Below are positions 43,641 through 55,500 of a stretch of 64,000 bases of DNA, piece by piece; within the stretch, counting starts at the first letter, position 1, and each line of letters starts with the position of its first letter. This DNA comes from Coptis chinensis (taxonomy: Eukaryota > Streptophyta > Magnoliopsida > Ranunculales > Ranunculaceae): the NCBI GenBank assembly GCA_015680905.1, contig CM027379.1, positions 29,840,501 to 29,904,500 of the forward strand, read 5' to 3'. The position numbers and the translations under genes are program-made. The notes below the pieces were generated by a model. That model searched no databases. It was not told the origin of the DNA and saw nothing but the letters and a program-made list of their open reading frames with translations.

Positions 43641-44579
43641 TTAACCAGTGCAGTTCTTAACGTAGTGTCCCAACTGTCCACATTTATAACATTTGCCTAC
43701 TAGTTCATTTGGTTTAGAACATCTTCGAATAGTATGACCAACTTCCCCATAGTTCAAACAATTACCATCAAATTTCTTTAGCGAAGTACTAATGTCCTTA
43801 TTCACATGCTTACTTGTTTGCCTATTATATGGGTGATGCCGACTTTTTCTCTGCCCTTGACGTGGTTGACTAGAAATAAGGTGTAAGCTGACTTGTTTTG
43901 GGGCATTCTCTTTAAACTTCTCATCTTTGGGTTTATTATCCAATTGTTCATATCTTAATGCCAAATCTAACACGCAATCGAAAGTTTATTAATCAAAGGG
44001 TATCAAATAACTCAATAGATATGGCTCTAGTCCACGGATGAACTTCTGGTTCTTCTTTACTGGGGTATCCACTAGATAAGGAGCATACCTCGATAGTTCA
44101 TTGAACTTAGTCACGTACTTCGTAACAGTTTTCCCTCCTTGGGTCAAATTAAAGAATTTCTCAGTTAATTGCTCCTTAACAGCATTAGGAACAAACCTTC
44201 CCTCAAATCTTACCTGGAAATCCTCCCAAATCATAGTTCCCACATCCACATTATCCTTGATAGACCTCCACCAAAATAAAGCTGACCCCTCCAAGTGGTG
44301 AGAAGTCAACTCCTGCTTCTGCACCTCAGTGAGTTACATCTTAGCAAACACGGACTCACACATAGTAACCCATTTCTCAGCATCAATGGCCCCTTTCTCT
44401 CCCTTGAACTTCTGGCCTCCTAAAGTTGCAAAATCCTTGTTTCTCCTAGCAAAAGAATCCCCTAGATTATCATGTTGACCCCTCTGAATAGTTTGCACCA
44501 ACTAAGTTAATATTGCTCCCAAATCAGCAAGTATGGTATTACTTCCAGTACCAGTAATGTCATTATCATCTCCATCCAT
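43641..44579 (-). pseudogene. Gag of the large-LTR element, defective
   Basis: Starts at ATG 44579 on the minus strand (MDGDDNDITGTGSN). The central gag domain reads HHLEGSALFWWRSIKDN, IWEDFQVRFEGRFVP and KYVTKFNELSRYAPY. The C-terminus carries one good zinc knuckle (CYKCGQLGHYVKNC, the CCHC pattern) and one broken copy in which the second cysteine is tyrosine (CLNYGEVGHTIRRC). In-frame stops lie near 44502 and 44338, and the frame is disrupted near 43988. Gag would package the element RNA. No protease or RT follows. Confidence 0.85.
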
Positions 44580-44688
44580 CACCTTAAAACAAAACAGACT
44601 TCCATTAGTACTTCAAACATCTTAAACTCAAACACACTCAATCACCACATTTTTCGGGATCACCTAGACTTTCCAAATCTAGGCTAAC

Positions 44689-44707
44689 CTAAGCTCCGAT
44701 ACCAAAA
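44689..44707 (-). promoter_or_regulatory. Primer binding site of the gag-only element
   Basis: The minus strand reads TTTTGGTATCGGAGCTTA immediately after the LTR end, the initiator-Met tRNA type with one mismatch. It is identical to the site at 6678-6695. Confidence 0.8.
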
Positions 44708-45371
44708 TGTCACAAATTTTCTAAACAATTACAAAGTCAATATTTGAAATATAAATATCTCAAACATTACTATGTTCAATTGTCTAAAACCTAGGCTATG
44801 ACGGGGCTACAACACATGCCAAAACCTAAAACCCAAATCATAAAAGAATAAACCCAAGAATTTCCACCATCACTTTATTAAGCTATCTTCCGTCCAAACA
44901 AAACATCAAACAAACTCTAAGAATAAAAGTCTTCAATATCTTATTCTCATGTCATGCTGAAAATGTAAACTACGTTATTACATCCTTCCAATAAGAATCG
45001 GACCTAATAAAAGCACTAACGGACTGCTCCAGGCAAAAATCCAAATCACACGCCGCGGTTCCACTGCCGTCCACCTATGTTTCCAAGAACACACCCACGT
45101 TGCCAAAACAAAGCAAACATGGGTCAGTAAAATAGAATTTGCTGGTATGAGTAGACTAACCACATAAAAACATTTCCAGTCTTTACTTATCAAACTAACA
45201 CTTTAAATATATCATAACTTAATCATTCTCAGCCTGGAAGACAAGTAGTTCCGTCATTTCAACCGGCATAGTTTCTTCCCAAGTAAGACTTCCATTTTAT
45301 TAACTCATTATAATGATTTGTTTAAATAGCTAAGGAATTGAATTAAACTTACCGATAGCTACTGCTGTATA

Positions 45372-45417
45372 AGGGTAGGACCGCGTCCCTGCACAAAATA
45401 TTATTAAGTCCTACCCT
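45372..45417 (-). promoter_or_regulatory. Conserved hairpin, third family A copy
   Basis: AGGGTAGGAC (45372-45381) pairs with GTCCTACCCT (45408-45417), identical stem to 7386-7431 and 40389-40434. It lies in the predicted transcribed leader, about 0.5 kb downstream of the TATA box in sense. Confidence 0.65.
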
Positions 45418-45932
45418 CCTGCAAAAGAAAGTTAGAAGTTTTATATAACATATGTAGATATCCTATAGGTATTCAAATGTAAGCCCAAACACACTCGCAT
45501 AATCAAATCAATTTCTCTTATCAATTAATCAATTTCTTTTCTTATACACCCACCATTTAGTAACTATGTATCTTAGGTCATTCTCGCCATATTCAATAAA
45601 TACCCGGATCATTCATGGCACATTCAATGAATACCCATTTATAACGCTAACGGGCCATTTATGACACATTCCATAAATGCCCACCTAACATATGACATCA
45701 TCAGTCATAAAACTCATTTCCAAAACTTGAGACGTGGAGAGTTCTAAAAGGGTGTGGTAAATTGTTTACGCATTATTAAACTTTATTGCATATTTTATTT
45801 CAAAGAACGGAGGAGTATCTTGTTTCTTATATTATTATTTACGCGTTATTAATATATCGATGTCTAAGTGTCATAGCGTCGTATATCATAAAAGACTGAA
45901 ATATCACATAGTAGTTAATACACGTACACACG

Positions 45933-46088
45933 CATATATATATAAAAGTCTTAGCCTAAAGCCAAGCACGCTAATAGCCCTAGACCTATCCTAATACACC
46001 AAATCATAATCCGAGTTAAAAGTCAAACTTGGTCGGCTAGTCAAAGTCAACTCTGGTCAACAGTCAAAGTCAACCTGCCAAGGGTCAA
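45933..46088 (-). promoter_or_regulatory. Putative promoter of the gag-only element
   Basis: Seven TTGAC (W-box core) motifs on the sense strand at 46022-46088 lie just upstream of a TATATATA box at 45933-45946. This is the same arrangement as in the other LTR copies. It would drive minus-strand transcription toward the primer site and gag. Confidence 0.5.
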
Positions 46089-47274
46089 CAGCAATCAACC
46101 AGTCCCAAACTCCTCTAACCCAAAAGCCCAAAGACTAAGGCCCAAAGTCTAAACTTAAGCCCATAAGTGAAATCTGAAATTTAAAACACTCAACCCCAAT
46201 ACTGAGTTCGGCCCAAGCCCAATAAGGAACAATGAACAGGATCGTCTCCCCTTCTTCTTCCTCTCCTGCACACCTCCACCACCGATCAACCACCACAACC
46301 CCCAACCTAACTCCACTACAAACCCCACGGTTTCACTCATCACAAAAACCCCAACCTTTCTATATAATAAAATCCCAATTCCCTCGCCCTTCAAAAATCG
46401 TGGTATTGACGCCATTAATGGCGGTTCAAAGCTTCACAGCTCTCATATAACAATTCCACCACCACCAATCGGTAATCAACCAACACAATCAACATAATAA
46501 CAGTTCACAATATTTTTAGGATGATGTTTGTGCGAGCCATACCATGAACACCTGTTCAAGCATTTTCCAAGCTTCAACAGCCCACCCAATTTCAATTCAA
46601 TCGACAACAACAAATCAAAGATATAACTTCATCAGGCAAAACAGTTTACACTCGTAGCAAGCAATAAGTTTTGAGTCCATATAAGAACAATTAACTATAT
46701 CATTCAATGGAAACTCGATTTCATTCCTGGTTAAACAAAAAGATAAATCTTCAACTTTCCATTAATATCAGATGACGAGGTTACAGTATATATGTTCCTC
46801 TGCGTTAACAATCTTATGTATTTCTTTGTTTTATACCACTTAGTTCAAACAATCACACGCGTATACAACCATATTTCTAACATTTACAGTCGACAGAAAA
46901 ACGATGAATTCAGCAGTAAATCAGTGTTTTATAATTATTTTCAAAGTGTAACATTTTATATCATTGAAAGTATCTACTCACCGATACAGAACTTATTTGC
47001 TCCTCCTGTTGTCAGCAAGATCTCCAGCAAGAAACTTCTCTCATTCCTCTCTGTGAAACTCTCTTTTCTGTAAAACTCTCTGTGTTTTACCAACCCTATC
47101 TTTTTCTTCTCTGTTTTTAAAAACCCTCGAAATAGGGAAGAGAGTTTATCCTATAAACCCACGTCTCCTATTTCCACTAACACTTATCCTATTTTATTTT
47201 ATCTATTATCCATTATTATTAGTATTAGTATTATACTAGGAAAAATAAAAGAAAAGACGGGGTGTTATAACATG

Positions 47275-48116
47275 CATTCCTCAAGTTTCAACCAGACACA
47301 TTGTCTAGGGGCTAGACTAACATAGTTTACTTGGATTCCAAGCCTTACCATTAACACTCTAATCTGCCCAACTTCTTAACAATCGATAGTTGGCCCTGCA
47401 AATAGGTTGTCATATCATTCACTACTCTGCTCCTCACCACAGACAGTCGATAGTTCGCTTGAACTTTGAGTTGTAAAGCTGCAGAACGCTTCTTTTGAAC
47501 CAAACTCAATGCTTCTTTTCAACCAAACCCATCCAAGCCCAAAGTTTAATATAGGCCTGGGCTTGAATATCTGTTAGTTAGTGGGCCATTTTTTCGTTAA
47601 TGAGTTACTTAGTGGGTCAACAAGGCACGAACGTAAGTCATCTGGTACTAAAACTGCCATTTGAATTCATAATTTTCCTCACCAAATCGGTGTACACATG
47701 CTACATTGCTACATGATGTTCCAGTCCAAAGCCCATTTAAAGGCAGTCCCTAGATTTTGTTTAACTAAAAAAGGTGAAAAAAAGAGATAGAGCATCAGAC
47801 CATGAGTTACTAAATTCTAGGTGTCGTTTCACTAAAACGCAAAGCAAACTAAACACAAGAACCACGTTGACGCTTGTCCACTGTTCCAAATCTTATGTGT
47901 TAGATTCCTCAAAGAAAAAAAGAGTGTCATAGTTTACTCCATGGCCATTAATTAATACCGAGAAACACGCAACAAAAAAAGCTAGCTAAGTTGAACTTAG
48001 CTGTCTCTCTTTGTCTCCTTTTGTACTTGCCCAAACACACTTCACTTCATTCTCCACTTGTCGGTTTTGGATATTTACTAGATCCAAGAGAGAGAGAGAG
48101 AGAGAGATCTGGGAAT
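47275..48116. other. Degraded RNase H flank and upstream region of the MSR-like gene
   Basis: The first 200-250 bases continue the minus-strand RNase H-related sequence but contain stops. The rest is ordinary AT-rich upstream DNA. An (AG)n run at about 48090-48106 lies in the probable 5' leader of the gene starting at 48117. No clear TATA box is seen. Confidence 0.45.
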
Positions 48117-51100
48117 ATGGCAATGGATGCAAAGCAAGTTCTGGGTGCGTTCTTAACACTGACTATGTTCACAATGCTAATCAATATGATCAAGAAAGAT
48201 CATTTTGATTCAGTTGAGGTGAGTAGTCCATTTTTCTATATTATAGATGGGTTTGTTGGATTCATTGTTATCAATCAGATGTTGTTTTTTGCAAACTGAT
48301 AATCAAATAGGGAATGCTAGAGAGTTGTTTCAAGTAATTGTTAGTAGCTAGTCAATTAAAAACGGCAGACTTAAGTTTGTATAATTTGCTTATTGAAAAA
48401 AAAGCCTAAGGTAATATAATTACATTTATATTTTTGAATTTTATTTTGACATATTATGAGTGATTATTTTTTATTCATAAGACATTAATTTTCTAGTAAT
48501 TCATAAGAACGCGGAAGCTACGAGTTTGTGACTTTGCTTCCTTAGCCAGAAATGATAAATTGGAAGCTGCAATGCTCTTGAGAGTTCCGCTTAGTATTAG
48601 CACATAGCGGCGAGGAACAAAGGAAGGTTTAGAGCAATAAATAAATCTAATAATCTCCATGGAATGAGATTGCAACAAAACTAGTGGAAGCTAAAAAAAA
48701 CACCCAAATGCAATCTTTCGATCGATGGGGTAGCTACAGCGGCTTACGTGAACAAACAGCTGCTGTTTAAGTACCTTTAATCTTTGAACCCATATTCTCA
48801 CCCTGTTTTTCCGATTGGTTCTCTCATTCATTATAACACCTAGTCAGCATCTACGTCTGAATATTAGTATAAATGGAGAGTGTATTAATGAAATAGTTTA
48901 TCAGTTATTTATGCAAGCAATTAGTATGCAGTTTGCTCTACTTACTTCTTAAACAAACCCAAGAGCTAATAACTCAAAACCAACCTTTCGTTATGATGAT
49001 GGGACTATCGGTTGCCCCGCTTCCCTACTTTACATCTCCACCCAATTGCAACATAAACCTCCTCCACGACTTTGTAGTTTGTAGGACACATTCTCTTCAA
49101 TCACCATTAGTACCCAGTTAGTCGAAACTAGGGTCTCAATGAGTGTTAAATTAACAGATGGATTGCAGTGTTGAAGCAAACCTTCGTATTGTTTCTGCCA
49201 TGGTGACTTCTTTTTCCTTCTCTGATAAAAAATTCTGAGAACGAATCAGTCAATCAGAGAAGAAGAGAGGATGAGAGGTAACAGGAGATGCGTTTGAAAC
49301 GATGTGAGAGAGATCAAATAAATTGAGACACTTTGATGGTTTTAAGACGTCTATGAGTCTATGACAGAGGTGATTATATCGATCAGAGGTTTTACTTTTC
49401 TTTGGTTGAAGTTTTGGGAGGAGTGGAGAGAGACACCCTTTGCGGACTTTATGTTTAGATGGGAGTCCTTGCTTGGCCAAGCGTGATTGTAGTTTCCTGT
49501 TGGGGGTGCTTGTTTCTAAAAGGCAGACTTGCCATTGTATTTTTCATGTTTTCTAGTTTCCTTTGTTGTATTTATGTGGGATATCTCATTCTACGTTGTT
49601 GATTGTTGATGTTATAGTTATATATAAGTATACACATTTTACCAATAAAAAAAAAAAAAGGACAATGTGAGAGCAACGGAAGGAGGAGAGTAGGGGAAGG
49701 GATGAAGTGTTCAGTGGGTTTGTGGGTGTGGAAAGATGGTAACACTGACACTTTTTTGTACCCCTAATGCTTGAAGTTAAACAGCTCTTTGGAATAGATG
49801 AGTTGTGGATCATCCTTGTATATTTATTTACAGAAAAAGATAGTTGCATTCCATCTTATTTCTAATTTTATTGGAGAAGGTTCAGTAACCATGACACCAA
49901 TTTAGAGCAATTGTTTTAATATTTACTTTGAAGAACCTATCTATTCTCCGCTTCAAAATGGGGATCTTATTAGGTCCTTTGTTTTTGTAGATAGATTTCA
50001 TTCCCCGCAGCAACTGCATGGTTCTTTTTGCATGGGATCAGTGTCATTGCTGATGTTTTCTCTTTGTTGATAGATTTTATAAGAATACTTAAATTGCTGT
50101 AAATAGTTTATTGCCTTGATTGATGGTTTGCACTTTGATTTGTCCATATGTATTTATTTGTTGACTTAAATTAGGCTTGAATCCAGGTTTTTTTTTTCTT
50201 TCTCAGATGTGTTTTGTAAGTTCCAATGAATATTTATGGTATAAATGCTTCAATGTGTTTATCTTTGCTTAGTGAAAATTAGTCCTTGATGAGTGTTTAA
50301 TTGTATATTCTTCAATATTATTTCTTCCCACCTAAAAGGTGGTGAGAATTCCAGATTTTTCGGCTGTTCAATTCGATGCAATTAAAGTTACAGAGAAAAG
50401 TCTTGTCTCACTTCCTAGATTTAGTAAAGAGCCGTGGAAGGAAGATGGATTAAAACTTAAAAGTTGCTGGACCAGACCAGGACATAGTAAGTTCACTGTG
50501 GTGTTGAAGAATTCTTGTTAACCATTGTGGTTCTGTATATCTTTGCTGTTGTTTGTGTTACTGATCATCGCTTCTTTTTGGGTTTGCAGAAGCCAAATCG
50601 TCGAAGGGTTTCATTATATTCTCATTAACCAATGGCCCAGAATACCACATTTCACAGGTATGCTGTGCTAACTGTAATCATTGTAGACTTAGCTATCTGA
50701 AATTTTATAGTAACTAAGGGCAAGGAAAGCTACCTATTAAAATTGGGCATCCAACTCAAAACCAATTGGCAATGAGTGCAGCAGACCCAGGAAGTAAATA
50801 CTACAATACAAGACATTAAACTCCCAGTGTGGGATTAAACATTCTCAACACTACCCATTTACAGAGGTATAGTTGACGGGCGTTACTAGCACCTTGGTGA
50901 TGCATGCCATCAAGCAACCTCGTCTAGATCTTAAATTCAAGTATTCACTCTCGTTGAACTTTTTTCATCATTAGATCTATCACATTGTCTTTGATGTTTT
51001 ACTTAGCTTTTATGATTGGGAGTGGAGGTAATTGTTTGAAAGTGTAACAAGTTTGTACGTTAGAACATAGGTATGAGTTGGTTTGAAGAATTATCGTATC

Positions 51101-52533
51101 TTTATCTCCCTAAAGTTTGATTACTGATCATGTTCTGAACTAGTACTGGATTTTCTTTTTTTGTCTAGGAGGTCTCAGATTGAGTTTTATGGCTGCATTA
51201 AGTGCTGAATGTGTTATGCATTCATGTCAAATATCTCTTTATTTGGACCATAAGATGGATCACTTACTGGATGGTTCTTGTTGGATTAATTGGGTTTCTG
51301 TTATAGTGTAAAATTTGTTGGTTTTGAGCTTGAGGGTAGGTGGTATCCTTAATGTAGTATCTTGCTAGGTTGGCTTCACAGCTTTTGTTTAAGTGATTTG
51401 TCTTTTAATTTATGAAATGTACCTTCCCTTCTGTTGATAAAAAAAGTTCTTGTTGGACTTCGTTTGCAGTTATATCTCTCGTCACTAGTTTAATTCTTGA
51501 GATGATGACATTTGTACTCTTCTGTGAGCAAAGCGAATTCTTAGTTTGTTGTTGTTGTTGTTGTTTTGTTATTTATTTATTTATTTTTGGAGGGGTTCAT
51601 AAAACATTTGTCACTGTGTCTGTCTGCCCACCCACCCTCCCTCTTCCATTTTTCTCCACATCTTCTCTCTGAAAACCCCAGGTAACCTTCTTCTCTGCTC
51701 ACTCCCCATTAACTTGCAGTGTCAGTAGTGGTAAATGTGTTGGGTGAAATGTGTCATTGCTTCATAACACTAGTATACTGCAAAGCAGTGGAGAGAGAGA
51801 GAGAGAGAGAGAGAGAGATTCTTGGACAACCACACCCCCCCAAGGCCCAAGAACGTTAAGCTATGCTCACTTGATAATAAGGCTCATTTGTTGTAGACTT
51901 CTTGCTTGGACGCTTTTAGTTTTACCGTTAAATCTGTTGTTACTAGTTTATACTGTTTACTGAGCTGTTCACATTTCTATTCTCTCTTGTTGGTCCTTGC
52001 TTGGACTGTTTTACAGGAAAGTATCTTGTTACCACTTAAGATATCATTTCTCTTCTCTCATGTTGGTCCCTAAGCTCATTTTGTTAAATTGTTTGATGAT
52101 ATTAGATTGCTAATACGGTCGTAATTGCAAGACATCTTGGGGCCACACTTGTTCTCCCTGACATCAGAGGAAGCAATCCTGGTGAGACGAGGTTAGTGTT
52201 ATAAATTTTAGTCGTCTTCAACTATCTTGAATTATTTTTATAATCTTTCTTCTTTAAAGTGCCGTCCCCCACCCACAGTAAAATTCATACACCATCAATT
52301 GGCACATCTTTCCAGTTTTTGTCCTCAGACTACAATCAACTCTTCAATCGTGAAAGCGTGTTCAGTTAATTTAAAATACTTTTCCAACCAAAACGCCTCA
52401 CTAGGCTTATTTTGCTTGAGCAGCAGCTGAGCTTCACTACTTTATCAAAAGCATAGTGGGCCCTCCCAAGACTGAAAATTCTGCCACTTTGTTGGCTTTA
52501 CTGCATACATGGTGACCACTGACTGTAGAGTGG

Positions 52534-52578
<45 letters not shown>

Positions 52579-55500
52579 TCATATCCTCTCTCACAACAAA
52601 TTAGCACCCATCTAATTCCTCCCATTCAAAGGAAATAAATCTATGAAAATCATGCAATTAAAATTTCAATGAACCCCGATGTCCATATTGATCTTTAAAA
52701 TCAAACTATCAAAGAGAGATAGATCGATCACCTCTAAACTATTTTAAGTATTGAGCCAAGGGGTATTGCTGTTTAATCAATAAAATCAAAACCGATGAAC
52801 AAAATTAAGGAAAAAAAATAACCTCCCCAATAAATTTATAAATTGCAATATATGCTAATCTCATGCTCGCTGGGAACTTCAAAAAGAAGTGGTACTGACA
52901 GAGATGCATATGAGAGAGAGAGTGATTAGAATTTTTTGTTTTTGAAGAGATGATGAATGAACGAGAGGGAAAGAGGAAGAACACATGAGTATAACGTGCA
53001 AGGATTACTAGTTTACTTAATTAGTTTAGGTATTTTCTTTAGACTGTATGAAATGATTTTTTAAATCTTTATTATAATTATGTTTGGCATTATTGTAGCA
53101 ATTTTTTTGAGGGCCAACTCTCCCTCATTCCAATCCCCCCTTTTACCCTTCACCATCTTTTCCTCCTCTTTTTATTAAACCACGTCAAACAGTGGACTGG
53201 AGAATGTTTTGCCAAACCAGCATTTCCCTTGGCCATAGAAGCACAGTTTTGAGAAACACCAAAACTGTTAAGTTTGACCTTATTTTTGTGGGAATTGGGG
53301 AGATGTTCCCTTGCTTGATTCCCTCACATATAGGACGAGGGAAGTTCTTTTGAAAAGCAGATGCGTCATTGACCAAAGAAGAAAGTCCATGTGACCACAT
53401 CATTTAACCTGGCATCTCTGTTTTCCAGTGCCACTGCAAATCACAGTGCACAACCAGTTACTGAACTGTTAGACTGAAGGATCTATGCCATGGCGTTATA
53501 CTATGGCAAATGCAATGGTGGAGAAAGGGACTAAGGGGACGAAGGAGGATTTGGGTGAGGAGAGTCTAGAGAGTGTGGCAAAGCGAGTGTATCGATTGAC
53601 CACATGGAACAGGCTTGAGGCTCGATAAAAAGTTAAAATAACACACCCCACCCCCAAATGGTTGAAAGACCCATTTTAAACAACTCTTTCCACGAAGGGG
53701 TGCCTGCTTTCGACCAAAAATTCTCCATAAGGTTTTGTTTATAAGATCTTTCCCTTGTGTATTTTTTGAGTAAATACAGAAAAAAAGAAAATTGTTTTCA
53801 TGTATTTTTTATTATCCACTGAGATTTGAGCACCAATGTCAGCTTAGATATCTTTATGTGAGGATGCTGTAGGCATTGGTAGAAAAAAACATGAGAGCCT
53901 ATAAAAATTTGATGTAGGTAAGTCTTGTTAAACCTCATCGTTAGATCCCATAAGTTTCTAAGCTCAAGAATTACGGTAGACGCTGTGTGTGGAAAGTAAT
54001 TTTATTTTTTTCCAATGCGTATTGGGCTTCAGTGTTTCACCATGTTGATTAAGTTCCAGTTTGTCTCTACATGACATTCTTGGAATAATGTCTGATCTTG
54101 ATGACACAGCAAGAGAGCAGAACAATGAACATAAATTCTGGTTTCTATAACTATACTCTATACCTGCTATCCTGAGTTGGAACTCGGAACCTTCTGAATT
54201 TGGAAATAGTCCCAATTGTACAACCTATACTCCCTGCAACTCTACATACTCGGTTATGTAAAATATTTTTGATGTCAAAGTCTGAGTCATGCATAATTCC
54301 CTTTGTGAATGACAAAAAGGAAGCAAAATATTTAATTAAAAGAAATGAAACAAGTTTAGAGTAATGTAAATTTCAGATATATACAAGATAAAATCTTGAG
54401 TCAACCAGAATTAGATTAATGTGCAAGTCTGCCCTTTACCATCTTTTCCACTTTTTATTAAAGCCGCCAAACAGTGGAATGCAGAATGTTTTGCCAAACC
54501 AACACTTCCCTTGGAAATAGAAGCAGGGTTTTGTGAAACGCCAAAACTGTTAAGTTTGACCTTATTTTTCTCGGAAGATTGGGGAGATGTTCCCCCTTGA
54601 CTGATTCCCTCATGTATAGGACAAGGGAAGTTCTTTTAAAAAACACATACGTCATTTGACTTAAGAAAAAAATCCATGTGACCACATCATTTAACCTGGC
54701 ATCTCTGTTTTTCCAGTGCCACTGCAAATCACATTGCACAACCAGTTACTGAACTGTTAGACTGAAGGACAATGCCACATGGCATTATATTGTGGCAAAT
54801 GCAATGGTGGAGAAAGGGACTAAAGGGACGAAGGAGGATTCGGGGTGAGGCTAGTGGCATTATATTGTGGCAAATGCAATGGTGGAGAAAGGGACTAAGG
54901 GCACGCGGGAGGATTCGGGTGAGGCTAGGGAGTCTAGAGAGTCGCGGCAAGCGAGTGTATCTATTCGACCACATGGAACCGGCTTGAGGCTCGATAAAAG
55001 TTAAAAATACCCTCCCTCCAACATGCACATATGGTTGAAAGACCCATTTTAAACAACACTTTCCACGGAGAGGTGCCTGCTTTCGACAAAAAATTCTCTG
55101 TAAGGTTTTGTTTGTAAGATCTTTCCCTTGTGTCTTTTTTTTTGAAGTAAATAGAAACAAAGAAAACCTCTTTGTGTGTATTTTTATTATCCACTGATGT
55201 CAGCTTAGATATCTTTATGTGAGGATGCTGTAGGCATTGGTAGGAAAAACATGAGAGTGCCTATAAAACTTGGTGATGTAGGTAAGTCTTGTTAAACCTC
55301 ATCATTAGATCCCATAAGTTTCTAAGCTTAAGAATTAAGGTAGACGCCTTCGTGTGGAGAGTAATTTTAGTTTTTTCCAAGAAGTATTGGGCTTCAGTGT
55401 TTCACCATGTTGATTAAGTTCCAATCTGTCTCTACATGACATTCTTGGAAGAACCCAAGTGACTGATCTTGATGACGTACCAAGAGAGTAGAACAATGAA

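Larger units (their letters stand above)
39721..47269 (-). mobile_element. Gag-only large-LTR retrotransposon (TR-GAG-like), family A
   Basis: Two LTRs of 2583 bp (39721-42303) and 2562 bp (44708-47269) flank a 2.4 kb interior with a tRNA-iMet primer site and a gag frame but no pol. The exact duplication ACATG (39716-39720 and 47270-47274) fixes the ends. All signals place the sense strand as minus. Elements with LTRs and gag only are described in plants as TR-GAG and must borrow enzymes from relatives. The LTRs are very similar along their length, so insertion is recent relative to the other elements. Confidence 0.9.
44708..47269 (-). mobile_element. 5' LTR (sense) of the gag-only element
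   Basis: The sense order is TATAACACCCCG start (47269), C-rich U3, W-box cluster (46022-46088), TATA (45933-45946), hairpin array (45576-45682), strong hairpin (45372-45417), and end GTGACA at 44708. About a dozen bases near the sense 3' end differ from the other LTR (a small deletion in TGTCACAAATT). Confidence 0.85.

Noticed and set aside
46792-47073. 93-residue plus-strand frame
   Set aside because: It lies within the LTR; the corresponding sequence in the other LTR is broken by indels.
54729-55160. 143-residue minus-strand frame
   Set aside because: It spans the inner 73-bp duplication of an intron, giving a repeated peptide; no homologous frame in copy 1.
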